The translations under genes were made by a program, and so were the position numbers. The notes under the pieces were generated by a model. The model searched no databases. It was not told the origin of the DNA and saw only the letters and a program-made list of their open reading frames with translations. This document shows, in pieces, positions 9,863 to 19,287 of a stretch of 46,326 bases of DNA. Each line of letters starts with the position of its first letter. Positions within the stretch are counted from its first letter, which is position 1. Origin of the DNA: Oscillatoriaceae cyanobacterium M7585_C2015_266 (lineage in GTDB: Bacteria; Cyanobacteriota; Cyanobacteriia; Cyanobacteriales; Oscillatoriaceae); NCBI GenBank assembly GCA_015295835.1, contig DVEG01000022.1, positions 1 through 46,326 of the forward strand, in the 5' to 3' direction.

Positions 9863-11362
9863 TCAGAGCCGGCGAGGGAAACTGCTTTGCTTAGATGCTA
9901 GACGAGCTTTCCCTGCAGCCGCCCAATCTTGTAAAAACTTAATTTGCTCTTGGGCGGTACGAGCAAGGGGGACGATCTGGCTGGCGGCTTCTAAAATATC
10001 ATCAGTAGTAAAGTCTCGGTTCTGACTAAAGCCTATATGCATGGCTTCAATAATAGCCTGTTCAATTTCTGCCCCTGAAAAATCAGGCGTTTCATAAGCC
10101 AACCGTTCTAGATCGTAATTTTTCAGATTGTGGGGGCGCAATCGGGATAAATGTACAGCGAAAATAGCGCGGCGTTCTTCTTGGTTAGGCAACCCGACGA
10201 AAAAGATTTCGTCAAATCTCCCTTTGCGTAGCATTTCCGGCGGTAAAGATTGGATATTATTAGCCGTAGCTACCACAAAGACTGGGGAAGTTTTTTCTGC
10301 CAGCCAAGTAATAAAAGTGCCGAAAACGCGGCTACTCGTGCCGGCGTCTCCTTTGCTGTCAAAGCCAGCAAAAGCTTTATCGATTTCGTCAATCCACAAC
10401 ACACAGGGAGCTAATGCTTCTGCCACCTGAATCATTTGGCGGGTGCGGGATTCGGATTCCCCCACCAAGCCGCCGAACAAACGACCAACGTCCAAACGCA
10501 ACAAGGGCAGATGCCAGTGGTGAGCGATCGCCTTTGCCGTTAAAGACTTGCCCGTGCCTTGAATCCCCACCAGCAGCAAGCCTCTGGGATGGGGCAGCCC
10601 GTACTGTCGCGCTTTTTCCGAAAAAGCTCCGCCGCGCCGTAGCAGCCAATCTTTTAAATTGTCTAATCCGCCAATATCAGAAATTTTCTCGCTAGTGGGA
10701 TAAAAGTCTAAAATTTGGGTTTGGCGAATGGTTTGGCGTTTTTCTTCTAGAATCAGCTCTAAGTCGTCGGGTTCGATCTGACTGTGAGAAGCGATCGCTT
10801 TAGCCAAAACCCGCCGAATCCGCTCTGTGGAAAGTCCCTGACACGACTGCACCAATTCATCCAGAAATCGTCCTTCTAATGTTTGACCTGTAGCCGCTAG
10901 CAGTCTTTCCACCTCTGCTTTGATTTCTACCTTAGTGGGTAGAGGAAACTCCACAACCGTGAGAACTTCGCTTAACTCTTCGGGAATTGCCAGCGCCGGT
11001 GAGATGATAACAATATTTTTTGGCTGGGATTTAAGTAGTCTAGCCAGATTTCGGAGTTTGCGAGAAACCGAGACATCATCGAGAAAACGGTGAAAATCTC
11101 GCAGGATAAAAATCCCAGCAGCCGAAGATGGTAATTTCTCTAAATATTCCAAGGCTTGTAGGGGATTGCGTCGCCCAAAACCAGCGTCGTTGGGGTTACC
11201 CTGATAGCCATCTACGAAATCCCAGATATAGACTGCTCGATTGCCCTGTCGGTAAGCGCACTCTTGTATTGTCTTTTCTACTCGTTCTTCTTCACGAGTG
11301 GGAATATATATCAGCGGATAGCGAGCTCTCAGTAGCAATTCAAATTCTTCGCGGAAGGGCAT
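9863..11362 (-). CDS. ycf46: AAA+ ATPase, Ycf46 family
   Basis: A 499-aa protein matching the Ycf46 family of cyanobacteria and red-algal plastids. The N-terminal half (about 1-200) opens with FREEFELLLRARYPLIYIPT and ends in small helices. The C-terminal AAA module has Walker A GIQGTGKS (about residue 265), Walker B VLWIDEIDKAF, sensor-1 ATAN, and an arginine finger region in RKGRFDEIFFVGLP. The lid helix contains TPDFSGAEIEQAI. The fold is close to FtsH-type AAA domains but no peptidase domain is attached. Ycf46 has been linked to inorganic-carbon use in Synechocystis; I infer nothing more here. The start ATG at 11362 gives the normal length. Confidence 0.9.
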   Translation of the reverse strand: MPFREEFELLLRARYPLIYIPTREEERVEKTIQECAYRQGNRAVYIWDFVDGYQGNPNDAGFGRRNPLQALEYLEKLPSSAAGIFILRDFHRFLDDVSVSRKLRNLARLLKSQPKNIVIISPALAIPEELSEVLTVVEFPLPTKVEIKAEVERLLAATGQTLEGRFLDELVQSCQGLSTERIRRVLAKAIASHSQIEPDDLELILEEKRQTIRQTQILDFYPTSEKISDIGGLDNLKDWLLRRGGAFSEKARQYGLPHPRGLLLVGIQGTGKSLTAKAIAHHWHLPLLRLDVGRLFGGLVGESESRTRQMIQVAEALAPCVLWIDEIDKAFAGFDSKGDAGTSSRVFGTFITWLAEKTSPVFVVATANNIQSLPPEMLRKGRFDEIFFVGLPNQEERRAIFAVHLSRLRPHNLKNYDLERLAYETPDFSGAEIEQAIIEAMHIGFSQNRDFTTDDILEAASQIVPLARTAQEQIKFLQDWAAAGKARLASKQSSFPRRL

Positions 11363-11499
11363 AAAGTTTGTCTGGTGTCAGCAGTCAGCCGCTCATTTCA
11401 GTTAGGCTTTGAAAGTTATTAGGGAAAAACAATATTAAGTTTAAGTTTATTTATTATTACTAACTTACTATTGCTTTCCCCTTATTTTTGCTTGTTTTT

Positions 11500-12012
11500 T
11501 TAGTTCGGCAGCTTTCCTTTGAGGGCTTCTAAAGCCGCCCAACGGCGATCGCCTACTATTTCTGGTGAGGAAGTTTGTTTTTGAGGTTGAATTCCCTGAC
11601 AATTGGCATCGCACAACTGCCGATAGGGAATTGCCAGACACATTTGTTCATAAAGCCATTCTCCCGGCTGAAAATAGCCTTGTGGGGAAATGGTTTCTAC
11701 TAAATCTTCTAGGGTTGTTTCTTTTTCTAAGGAGCCAAAATCTTGCTGACTTGCAGCTGATTCTTCTAGCCAAATTAGTTCAGAGGGCGTGATTTTGACT
11801 CGGAAATTGTATTGCTGTAAACAGCGATTACAAGTTAGAGTTACGATAGTTTCTGCTTTTGCCGATATTTCTAAATAATTGCCATTATGTTTTACAGAAA
11901 TCCAGCCTCTCACGGGAGTAAGAGTTTCTAGCTCCGGCAAAAATTCTTCAAATTTAATTACTTGTGTTCGTTCCCGTGATTTAGTTAGCTGGGGAATATA
12001 AATTGCCTCCAT
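11500..12012 (-). CDS. YceD family (DUF177) protein
   Basis: A 170-aa protein. YceD-family proteins are linked to 23S rRNA/ribosome biogenesis and in many bacteria precede rpmF. The signature is the C-x2-C in LTCNRCLQQY (about residues 80-89), followed by an acidic segment and the C-terminal WAALEALKGKL. A second CDANC pair near residue 140 suits the family's metal-binding look. It is on the same strand as the rpmH-rnpA-yidC-jag cluster and lies 168 bases after the jag-like gene, so it may belong to that operon. The start ATG is 12012. Confidence 0.8.
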   Translation of the reverse strand: MEAIYIPQLTKSRERTQVIKFEEFLPELETLTPVRGWISVKHNGNYLEISAKAETIVTLTCNRCLQQYNFRVKITPSELIWLEESAASQQDFGSLEKETTLEDLVETISPQGYFQPGEWLYEQMCLAIPYRQLCDANCQGIQPQKQTSSPEIVGDRRWAALEALKGKLPN

Positions 12013-12180
12013 AATTTCCCGCCCTCCTGCCTAGGAAGCTTTCAGCCATCAGCTGTCAGCCTTCTGCTATTTGGTGGTGACTTTAGTTTACACTAAGTTG
12101 CCAATTTTTGGCATTGTAAATTAAACTACTGATGGCTGAGTGCTTGTATTTTTAGGGCTTTCTTTTGGCGAACGAATCGT

Positions 12181-12678
12181 TTAGCGCGCTCGCAGGCGCA
12201 CAACCAGACGTCGATCGGGTTCTTCTCCGCGACTTTCCGTTTTTAACTCACTCCACTCTTTCAAGATGGTGTGTATTTGACGTCTTTCTGCTGCCGACAG
12301 GTGTTTCATTTCAATTTCTTCACCAGTTGTGATCACCTGCTTGGCGACATACTCTGCCATTTTACGGAGTTCTGCGCAGCGACGAGCCCGATATCCTTGC
12401 AACTCAATTGTATAAGAACACTGGTCTTCTGGTTCTCTCCCTAGGTTCAGAATAGTATTAATCAGGTACTGAATGGAATCAATTACGCTCCCATCAGGAC
12501 CGATTAATATTTGAATTTGTTCTGGCGTCAGTTGTTTTTCGTCAATAATTAGCCAGTAGTTATTTTCCTCCTCTCCAAATGGAGAGAATTCTGCTCTCAC
12601 TGTTGAGGGGATTGATGCGAGGAGCAACAATTTTTCCAACCACTGCCGACCTCGCTGCATTTTACTCTCGTGATTCAT
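12181..12678 (-). CDS. Jag/KhpB-like KH-R3H RNA-binding protein
   Basis: A 165-aa protein with a KH-like segment (about residues 45-95, LIGPDGSVIDSIQYLINTIL) and a C-terminal R3H domain (about 100-165). The R3H domain shows RARRCAELRKMAEYVAKQV and then MKHLSAAERRQIHTILKEW. In many bacteria this RNA-binding protein is encoded next to yidC, as here: yidC ends 9 bases upstream of the start at 12678, which implies cotranscription. It lacks the long N-terminal Jag-N domain of firmicute homologues, the usual short cyanobacterial form. Confidence 0.85.
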   Translation of the reverse strand: MNHESKMQRGRQWLEKLLLLASIPSTVRAEFSPFGEEENNYWLIIDEKQLTPEQIQILIGPDGSVIDSIQYLINTILNLGREPEDQCSYTIELQGYRARRCAELRKMAEYVAKQVITTGEEIEMKHLSAAERRQIHTILKEWSELKTESRGEEPDRRLVVRLRAR

Positions 12679-12687
12679 AAAATACCA

Positions 12688-13833
12688 TCAGGCTTTTTTC
12701 TTAGAACGCCCGGGTTCAAAGGGAAGTGACTTTCTTTGTTTTATAGACTGTGCTTTTTCTTCAGCGTCCACCAGCTTCTGGAGGTTTTCCGGAAGTGGTT
12801 CTCTGGACAATATAAAAGCTTGAACTGTCTGAAAGATATTAGCAATCACCATGTACATCAGCACCCCAGCGGGTAAGGGAAAGAATAAAAACATTCCCGA
12901 AAAAATCACTGGTGTAAGTTTATTCACCGTGTCTTGCTGGGGATTAGCACTAGCTCCTGTTTGACCTTGTCCCGAAAGCAATTGGTTAATATACAAAGTG
13001 ACGCCAAAGACGATAACCATACCCACGATATCCCAGTGTATGGTTCCATCTTCATCAACTGCGCCAACTCTTCCGAGGGCTTCAATGAATAGGAATCCTT
13101 TATCTGCTGCCAAACCCGGAATAGTTCCTTGAATCGTTACTTCTCCGGGTTGTAAAGCTTCAAGAATACCATCTTCACTAATCCTGGCGCGCTCTTCACC
13201 TTTAATGATTTTCCAATGGGGAATAATTTTGCTTTCCGGATATTCGGCAAGAAGGGCTGTTAGTGGTTTTCCCTCAGTGGTTTGAAATTCAATTTTTGTT
13301 TTTTCTCCGACAATTAGTTGGTTCCCTCCAGGTAGTAATGCTATGATTGGCACGTGTACACCATCCGCCACGAAAATGTTTTGCGGCGGTGTTGAGAATG
13401 CTTGCGGCTGAATTCGCTCTATTTGTTCTTGAGGAAAGATTTGCAGGTTAACTGTGTAATTGACATCAGAAAAAGGCGAACCCCTTAGGGTGGCAAACAG
13501 GGCAAACAATATCGGCATCTGGATGAGCAAAGGCAGACAACCCGATAGGGGGTTGCCAAATTCTTGATATACCTTTTGCATCTCCTCATTCATTTTAGCC
13601 GGATTGTCTTTGTACCGCTCTTGTATTTCTTTTACTCGCTTTTGCATGACTGGCTGAGCCACTCGCATACGTCGCATATTGCGAATCGAGCCGGCATTGA
13701 GTGGATAGAGAGCAAAGCGAATAACTAATGTCAGAGCCACGATCGCTAAACCATAGCTTGGCACGATCCCGTAGAAGAAATCGAGGATCGGCAGCATGAC
13801 GTTATTGGAGAGAAACCCGACACCAAAGTCCAT
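12688..13833 (-). CDS. yidC: Membrane protein insertase YidC
   Basis: A 381-aa Oxa1/YidC/Alb3 insertase of the plasma or thylakoid membrane. The first membrane segment is at about residues 10-40 ([20 protein letters not shown]), followed by the conserved coiled region [20 protein letters not shown] and the [28 protein letters not shown] segment in two parts. A long soluble insert (about 150-270) lies between the second and third helices, and the terminal helices carry [19 protein letters not shown]. Insertion substrates include respiratory and photosynthetic subunits; that is family knowledge. It shares a strand with rnpA and rpmH upstream and the R3H gene 9 bases downstream. Confidence 0.93.
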   Translation of the reverse strand: MDFGVGFLSNNVMLPILDFFYGIVPSYGLAIVALTLVIRFALYPLNAGSIRNMRRMRVAQPVMQKRVKEIQERYKDNPAKMNEEMQKVYQEFGNPLSGCLPLLIQMPILFALFATLRGSPFSDVNYTVNLQIFPQEQIERIQPQAFSTPPQNIFVADGVHVPIIALLPGGNQLIVGEKTKIEFQTTEGKPLTALLAEYPESKIIPHWKIIKGEERARISEDGILEALQPGEVTIQGTIPGLAADKGFLFIEALGRVGAVDEDGTIHWDIVGMVIVFGVTLYINQLLSGQGQTGASANPQQDTVNKLTPVIFSGMFLFFPLPAGVLMYMVIANIFQTVQAFILSREPLPENLQKLVDAEEKAQSIKQRKSLPFEPGRSKKKA

Positions 13834-14035
13834 TCGTTCTATGTCAACCTGTGTGCTCTGAAGTTTTTGTAATTTGACCTAACTAATAAAAATATATTAG
13901 CCAGCTTGAAGTCCATTTGCTACGCTGAGGGCGCAGTTTTTGGCAAGGGGCTATTTTTTGCCAGCATGTTTGAAATATGGAGCCAGAAGATGACTGGCTC
14001 CTGCTGGCACGATGCTGCCTAGATTTTTATCCGCT

Positions 14036-14437
14036 TTATTTACTTGTGCTGCCGATGGCACCGCTGACTTTCCTGGCATTGGCGGACAATTTATCGTCTA
14101 TATATTTGTAGATGTCCCGAAACTTAGGAATGGCTCTGAGTTCGAGACGGCTACCATCTTTTAAGGTAATCACCATATCTCCCCAGGTGCCAATCCCTCG
14201 GGGAATGGTGACGATTTTAGCAATTTCCGAGTAGATGATGTCGGTGCGTTCACGCCCCATCCAACCTCCTGTCACGGAGATGCGACGATTGGTAATTCGG
14301 TAGCGCAGCCAAAGCGCCCTTACGATCGCCCCTATAGTTAGGGGCAAGCAGACGATAGTAAAGCCCAGCAGGATATTTATAATCAGATCGCCAATGTGCG
14401 GTCCACCATCATAGTAGACTTCCTCTTTAATCCCCAT
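14036..14437 (-). CDS. PH domain membrane protein (bPH2/DUF304 type)
   Basis: A 133-aa protein with one long hydrophobic stretch at about residues 15-45 (IGDLIINILLGFTIVCLPLT) and then a bacterial PH domain (about 48-125). The domain includes RYRITNRRISVTGGWMGRE and a terminal FRDIYKYIDDKL helix. Its start overlaps the end of rnpA by 11 bases, so the two are translationally linked. It lies between rnpA and yidC, where many bacteria carry the YidD gene; this small PH protein is its cyanobacterial neighbour. The role is not known. Confidence 0.8.
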   Translation of the reverse strand: MGIKEEVYYDGGPHIGDLIINILLGFTIVCLPLTIGAIVRALWLRYRITNRRISVTGGWMGRERTDIIYSEIAKIVTIPRGIGTWGDMVITLKDGSRLELRAIPKFRDIYKYIDDKLSANARKVSGAIGSTSK

Positions 14438-14828
14438 TCAGTACCTCTGCCTGTGCCAACAACTGCTCTAATTCTTGCAGAATTTGACTGTAATTGCACT
14501 CTTGCGCTCCTGGTTGGGCGATAACAATTAAATCCCAACCAGGTGACACTCTTGGCAAGAGCTTACGTATAGCCGCCCGAATCAGACGTTTTACTCTATT
14601 GCGAACCACTGCACGCTTGCTCACTTTCTGACTTACTGACAGCCCGAAACGAGGAGCCAGAGCGATCGCTTTTGGCGGCGACTCACCCCCTGTATTACTA
14701 GCTTCTGATTCTACAACTTTTGCCCGCAAACCTCTAAGACTTATATTTTGTCCCCGGCGGCGGATGCCATTACGGTATACGGCATTGAAATCTTGCCGAT
14801 GCCTGAGTCGATTCTGGTTTGGCAACAC
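14427..14828 (-). CDS. rnpA: Ribonuclease P protein component
   Basis: A 133-aa RNA-binding subunit of RNase P, which matures tRNA 5' ends. The N-terminus, LPNQNRLRHRQDFNAVYRNG, and the basic RNR signature RAVVRNRVKRLIRAAIR (about residues 78-96) identify it. A short insert rich in T/E/S (about 38-52) separates the first strand from the core. It follows rpmH with a 21-base gap and overlaps the PH-protein gene by 11 bases. Confidence 0.93.
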   Translation of the reverse strand: MLPNQNRLRHRQDFNAVYRNGIRRRGQNISLRGLRAKVVESEASNTGGESPPKAIALAPRFGLSVSQKVSKRAVVRNRVKRLIRAAIRKLLPRVSPGWDLIVIAQPGAQECNYSQILQELEQLLAQAEVLNGD

Positions 14829-14849
14829 TAGCTTTTCGACTCTTTCCCT

Positions 14850-14990
14850 TCAGGCTACTGCCAAACGAGCCCGCCCTTTAGCTCTGCGTGCTTTAATTAC
14901 TCTGCGGCCATTTTTTGTCCTCATTCTCACTCTAAACCCTGATACTCTTTTTCTTTTGCGATTTGTCCCCCGTAATGTGCGCTGAGTCAT
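14850..14990 (-). CDS. rpmH: 50S ribosomal protein L34
   Basis: A 46-aa ORF, too short for most ORF cut-offs, starting at ATG 14990. The sequence opens [20 protein letters not shown] and continues with [17 protein letters not shown], the L34 signature. A purine-rich GGAGAAATTTCT stretch precedes the start. L34 heads the rpmH-rnpA-yidC cluster in nearly all bacteria, as here. Confidence 0.95.
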   Translation of the reverse strand: MTQRTLRGTNRKRKRVSGFRVRMRTKNGRRVIKARRAKGRARLAVA

Positions 14991-15221
14991 AGAAATTTCT
15001 CCGCTTTTTGCTCTTTAGTTCTTAAAAAAGTCACAAACTATTATCATATCACCCAAATCACTTAAAATATCTTAGAGTAAGCGGAGAATTCAGTTTGAGG
15101 ATGGCCTTTGGCTTGTGACTGCGCTGGTAGCGAGCGGTACAATTGACTGCAAGCTTCTCGCTGTTTTCAGAAGCCCCCTGATAAAAATGCTGAAAAAATC
15201 AAAAGTCTAGAAAAAATTAAC

Positions 15222-15752
15222 TTAACTAATAGTCAACACCCAACTACCGATATAGCGCAGGAGCGGCACATCTCCCGGTGTCAGGATCCGACAGTTAAAC
15301 TGGTACATACCACGACTGGTTGGGTTAAAGACGTTAGAGAAGACTATCTCGATATCGTTATTAGCGGCAATAGGCTCTTGAGGATAAATTTCAATCAGAC
15401 GGTTTTCTTTATCCCAAACTACTTCTTGTAGGGGAATTTTCTTACCTTCGACGCGAACGGAGATGGCATTTTTGTCAAACTTTCCTTTGTAGTGTTCTGG
15501 ATAATCAATAGAAAATTGCGCGATCGCTAGTTGCACTTTTTTCGCTGGAATTCTTAGCCGATAGCGATCCCATACTCCTGCTGTGCCATAGTCCAACCGA
15601 AAATTAAGCAAGTTTTCCCGTTTCGGTCCTCCAAACAGAGTCAACCCTGGCAATCCTTGGGCTAAACTAAGAGCAGGCACTGCGGCAATCAGACAAGTGC
15701 TTAGGGCTACTGCAGAAGCAAAACGGGGCACAGAGACTAGTTTAAGCAACAT
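15222..15752 (-). CDS. DUF2808 exported protein
   Basis: A 176-aa protein with a signal peptide (residues 1-32, VALSTCLIAAVPALSLAQG). The mature part matches the cyanobacterial DUF2808 family: YRLRIPAKKVQLAIAQFSIDYPEHYKGKF, EIVFSNVFNPTSRGMYQFN and a C-terminal RYIGSWVLTI, each read as shorter segments. Homologues are periplasmic or surface proteins of unknown function, common in filamentous cyanobacteria. It diverges from pntA across a 480-base gap. Confidence 0.85.
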   Translation of the reverse strand: MLLKLVSVPRFASAVALSTCLIAAVPALSLAQGLPGLTLFGGPKRENLLNFRLDYGTAGVWDRYRLRIPAKKVQLAIAQFSIDYPEHYKGKFDKNAISVRVEGKKIPLQEVVWDKENRLIEIYPQEPIAANNDIEIVFSNVFNPTSRGMYQFNCRILTPGDVPLLRYIGSWVLTIS

Positions 15753-16233
15753 GGTTTTTATACCTCAACACCAAATTATTAAAATATTCCAGTCTTAGTT
15801 TAATAAATAATAAAAAAAATAAAATATAAAATAAATATTACCTTTCCTGTGGGATAGGCGAGTGCGAGCGCGCTTGACGTACTGTCACCGCCAGAGGTTC
15901 CGCTCTTTTCACCTTGGCAACACTCCTCTTTCTCCCTCACCTTAATGAAACTTCTATTAAGAAAAGTTTAAAATATCCCTTGCTCTGTGGGGATCAAAAC
16001 AAAATAGGATGCGGAATGTAATTGCGCCCTAGAAGCTAGTCAGTATTATCTACCCATTTAAGTCTCTTGAACTGTCATGTTCTAGCAGAAATTTTACAGG
16101 CTCCCATATTGTGCAGGCTGGCTGCTGTGGCTGCTTTACTGCAATTGGGGAAGCATAAGTGCAGCAGACACTCTTCTGCCGGATGGCAAGACTAAAGCAA
16201 AGACAAACCAAACCAGAGGAGAATAGAAAATAT
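15753..16233. other. Divergent intergenic region before pntA
   Basis: No gene is convincing in these 480 bases. They hold the promoters of the DUF2808 gene (minus) and of pntA (plus). An open frame from 16159 only extends pntA upstream; the ribosome site argues for the start at 16234. The A/T-rich run at 15800-15840 is the most promoter-like part. Confidence 0.5.
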
Positions 16234-17388
16234 ATGAAAATTGCATTTGTAAAAGAAATAGAAGTTGGTGAAAGACGTGTGGCCGTGATTCCAGAGGTTG
16301 TAAGCCGTCTATTAAAACAGGGATTAGAAGTATGGGTAGAAAGCGGAGCCGGAGAGAGTTCATTCTTTTCTAATCAAGCTTACGAAGCGGTAGGAGCAAA
16401 AATCATTCACGAAACGGCAACTCTGTGGCGGGAAGCCGATGTAATCGCCAAAGTGGCGCCGCCAAAAGAAAGAGAAATAGAAATGATACGAGAAGGCGCA
16501 GTACTGATCGGGTTTTTAAATCCCCTGGGAAAGCCGGGAATAGTGCAACAACTGGCTCTGAAGGGGGTAACGGCATTTGCAATGGAGTTAATACCGCGCA
16601 CTTCTAGGGCGCAAAGCATGGATGCACTTTCCTCTCAGGCTGGAGTAGCTGGTTACAAAGCGGTATTGATTGCTGCCTCAGCGCTGCCAAAATTTTTCCC
16701 AATGCTGACAACAGCAGCGGGCACAATTCGTCCGGCAAAGGTATTTGTTATCGGAGCTGGAGTGGCTGGGTTACAAGCGATCGCCACTGCCCGACGTCTC
16801 GGTGCAGTCGTAGAAGCCTTCGACATCAGACCAGCAGTTAAGGAAGAAGTACAAAGTTTGGGAGCAAAATTTGTCGAAGTCCAACTGCCAGAAGACACAG
16901 TAGGAGAAAACGGCTACGCCAGAGAAATCTCTGAACAATCGAAACGCCTCACCCAAGAAGCGATCGCCTCTCACGTACGCACCGCCGACGTAGTCATCAC
17001 CACCGCCCAGGTTCCCGGTAAGAAAGCGCCGCTGCTAATCACCGAAGAAATGGTGGCGCAAATGCAGCCTGGTTCCGTAATTGTCGACTTAGCAGCTGAA
17101 CAAGGGGGCAACTGCGCCGTCACCGAACCGGGCAAAGACGTAGTACGCAATGGCGTAACAATTATCGGCCCGATAAACTTACCCTCATCCATGCCAGTAC
17201 ACGCCTCTCAAATGTATGCCAAAAACATTTTCACCCTAGTGCAATACCTAATCAAAGACGGGCAATTACAAATGAATTTTGACGACGACATCATCGCCGA
17301 AACCTGCGTCGCCTATGCAGGCGAGATTCGCAATCAACGAGTACGGGAAGCCCTGGAACAATTCAATCAAAGCACTATTCACGCCTAA
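16234..17388 (+). CDS. pntA: NAD(P) transhydrogenase alpha subunit, part 1
   Basis: The NAD(H)-binding domain I of the proton-translocating transhydrogenase that exchanges hydride between NADH and NADP+. The protein opens MKIAFVKEIEVGERRVA and contains the alanine dehydrogenase/PNT fold, RVAVIPE, the Rossmann motif VIGAGVAGLQAIATARRLGA (about residue 165) and the mobile loop AREISEQSKRL. I start it at ATG 16234 because GAGGAG lies about 10 bases upstream; an in-frame ATG at 16159 adds 25 unconserved residues. The protein is 384 aa, the usual length for a split alpha subunit. pntAB and pntB follow on the same strand, making the three-gene operon typical of cyanobacteria. Confidence 0.93.
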   Translation: MKIAFVKEIEVGERRVAVIPEVVSRLLKQGLEVWVESGAGESSFFSNQAYEAVGAKIIHETATLWREADVIAKVAPPKEREIEMIREGAVLIGFLNPLGKPGIVQQLALKGVTAFAMELIPRTSRAQSMDALSSQAGVAGYKAVLIAASALPKFFPMLTTAAGTIRPAKVFVIGAGVAGLQAIATARRLGAVVEAFDIRPAVKEEVQSLGAKFVEVQLPEDTVGENGYAREISEQSKRLTQEAIASHVRTADVVITTAQVPGKKAPLLITEEMVAQMQPGSVIVDLAAEQGGNCAVTEPGKDVVRNGVTIIGPINLPSSMPVHASQMYAKNIFTLVQYLIKDGQLQMNFDDDIIAETCVAYAGEIRNQRVREALEQFNQSTIHA

Positions 17389-17421
17389 TTAATCTGTTAA
17401 TCAAGAGGAAATTTCATATCT

Positions 17422-17715
17422 ATGGCAGAAGGATTAATTGCCGGTTTAGTGGTATTTGTACTAGCATCATTTGTAGGATTTGAAGTCATCAACAAAGTCC
17501 CGCCGACACTCCACACACCCTTAATGTCCGGGTCAAATGCTATTTCCGGAATAACATTGCTAGGAGCGATATTAATTTCCGGGCAGGGCAATTTAAAAGT
17601 CACCGCCATTTTGGGCGTGATTGCGATCGTGCTAGCTACCATAAACGTTGTAGGAGGCTTTCTCGTCACCGATCGCATGTTGCAAATGTTTAAAAAGAAA
17701 GAAGCAAAAACTTGA
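17422..17715 (+). CDS. pntAB: NAD(P) transhydrogenase alpha subunit, part 2 (membrane)
   Basis: A 97-aa membrane polypeptide supplying the first few transmembrane helices of domain II. Helices are visible at about residues 5-27, 33-55 and 58-82. The conserved PTLHTPLMSGSNAISGITL matches the family. It follows pntA by 33 bases, with AGAGGAAA before the ATG. In E. coli the same segment is fused to the alpha subunit; here it is separate. Confidence 0.92.
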   Translation: MAEGLIAGLVVFVLASFVGFEVINKVPPTLHTPLMSGSNAISGITLLGAILISGQGNLKVTAILGVIAIVLATINVVGGFLVTDRMLQMFKKKEAKT

Positions 17716-17729
17716 TAGTTTGCCTAACT

Positions 17730-17761
17730 AAAATAAGAGCGGCAAAGCTTGGCTTTATTTT
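17730..17761 (+). promoter_or_regulatory. Intra-operon hairpin between pntAB and pntB
   Basis: AAAATAAGAGC (17730-17740) pairs with GCTTTATTTT (17752-17761), with a single bulged base, in the 111-base gap between pntAB and pntB. It ends in a T-run. It could be a partial terminator or a processing site tuning pntB relative to pntAB. Confidence 0.4.
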
Positions 17762-17826
17762 GGAAAAGCAAACAGGTTCAAGAAATTTAAAAACCAACAA
17801 CTAATTACTAACAAATAACCCCAAGT

Positions 17827-19233
17827 ATGAACGATTTTATACCATCAGGCATTCAGCTTAGTTATTTATTAGCTGCAAGCTTATTCATACTCGGTTTAAA
17901 AAAGCTCAGTTCGCCAGTAACAGCTCGTCAAGGCAATGTAATCGCCGCCGTGGGAATGCTGATTGCGATCGCGGCCACTCTGCTCGAACGGCAAGTAGTG
18001 AGTTACGAGCTAATTCTGGTGGGAATAATCATCGGTTCGATTTTAGGAACCATAATGGCTCAAAAAGTGGCCATGACCGCTATGCCACAGATGGTTGGTT
18101 TACTGAATGGCTTTGGCGGTGCAGCCTCTGCCTTGGTTGCCGTAGGTGAATTCTGGCGCTACCGCAGTCTCTCAGAATCTCCCACCCCTGGTGCTACCAT
18201 TGTCATCACTCTGGGAGTGTTGATTGGGGGAATTACCTTTACAGGCAGTCTGATAGCTTTCGCCAAACTACAAGAAATCCTCCCCGGAGCCCCAATTACC
18301 TTTCCCCTACAGCAACCATTTAACGCTTGTCTAGCGCTAGCTCTTCTCGGCGGCAGCGCCTATCTTATCACTAATCCCGAAAATGTCTCAGTATTCCTAG
18401 CAATTGTCGCGCTCGCCAGTATCCTCGGCGTCATGTTCGTCTTGCCGATTGGCGGCGGAGACATGCCAGTAGTCATCTCCCTGTTAAACTCCTATTCCGG
18501 TTTGGCGGCAAGCGTGACAGGTTTCATCTTGATGAACAACATGCTGATTATCGCCGGCGCTCTGGTGGGAGCATCTGGGATTATCCTCACTCAGATTATG
18601 TGCAAGGCAATGAATCGCTCCTTAACCAATGTGCTATTCGGTGCATTTGGCTCCGGCAGTGGTGCAGCTGGGAGTGGCGGTAGCTCTGCCAAAATTAACA
18701 AAACTGTTCGCACCATCGATCCCGAAGAAGCTGCGATGATGCTGGGATATGCCCGTTCTGTAGTAATCGTGCCCGGTTACGGTATGGCGGTTGCACAAGC
18801 GCAACATACAGTCAGGGAATTGGCAGATCAACTCGAACGTCTAGGAGTTGACGTAAAATATGCAATTCACCCCGTTGCTGGGCGCATGCCGGGACACATG
18901 AATGTACTGCTGGCGGAAGCAAATGTTCCCTATCCACAATTGTATGATATGGAGGATATCAATCCGCTGTTTGAAGAGACGGATGTTGCCCTGGTAATTG
19001 GCGCAAATGACGTAGTAAATCCAGCAGCACGTCACGATAAGAATTCTCCGATTTACGGAATGCCAATTTTAGAGGTGGATAAGGCGAAGCATACAATTGT
19101 GATTAAACGCGGAATGAATACTGGTTTCGCTGGAATTGAAAATGAATTATTTTATAAGGATAGAACGATGATGCTGTTTGGCAATGCTAAGGAGGCAGTT
19201 GCCAAACTTGTTGCTGAAGTGAAGCAGTTGTAA
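17827..19233 (+). CDS. pntB: NAD(P) transhydrogenase beta subunit
   Basis: A 468-aa subunit with about eight transmembrane helices (residues 8-250, rich in GLA, including MPQMVGLLNGFGGAASALVA) and a C-terminal soluble NADP(H)-binding domain III (about 290-468). Domain III shows VVIVPGYGMAVAQAQH, HPVAGRMPGHMNVLLAEA and IGANDVVNPAA, which are signature segments. It closes the pnt operon. A HIP1-based hairpin separates it from the convergent DUF262 gene. Confidence 0.94.
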   Translation: MNDFIPSGIQLSYLLAASLFILGLKKLSSPVTARQGNVIAAVGMLIAIAATLLERQVVSYELILVGIIIGSILGTIMAQKVAMTAMPQMVGLLNGFGGAASALVAVGEFWRYRSLSESPTPGATIVITLGVLIGGITFTGSLIAFAKLQEILPGAPITFPLQQPFNACLALALLGGSAYLITNPENVSVFLAIVALASILGVMFVLPIGGGDMPVVISLLNSYSGLAASVTGFILMNNMLIIAGALVGASGIILTQIMCKAMNRSLTNVLFGAFGSGSGAAGSGGSSAKINKTVRTIDPEEAAMMLGYARSVVIVPGYGMAVAQAQHTVRELADQLERLGVDVKYAIHPVAGRMPGHMNVLLAEANVPYPQLYDMEDINPLFEETDVALVIGANDVVNPAARHDKNSPIYGMPILEVDKAKHTIVIKRGMNTGFAGIENELFYKDRTMMLFGNAKEAVAKLVAEVKQL

Positions 19234-19257
19234 AGGATAGGATAAGTAATTTAAAGG

Positions 19258-19287
19258 GCGATCGCTTAGCTAATTGTCTGCGATCGC
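19258..19287. terminator. Hairpin of two HIP1 sites between convergent genes
   Basis: GCGATCGC occurs at 19258-19265 and 19280-19287 and the two copies can pair across a 14-base loop, between the 3' ends of pntB and the DUF262 gene. There is no clear U-tract, so termination is inferred from position. Confidence 0.45.

Noticed and set aside
19258-19287. Paired GCGATCGC as a specific operator
   Set aside because: HIP1 octamers are frequent throughout the window; the pairing may be chance, so only a weak terminator role is suggested.
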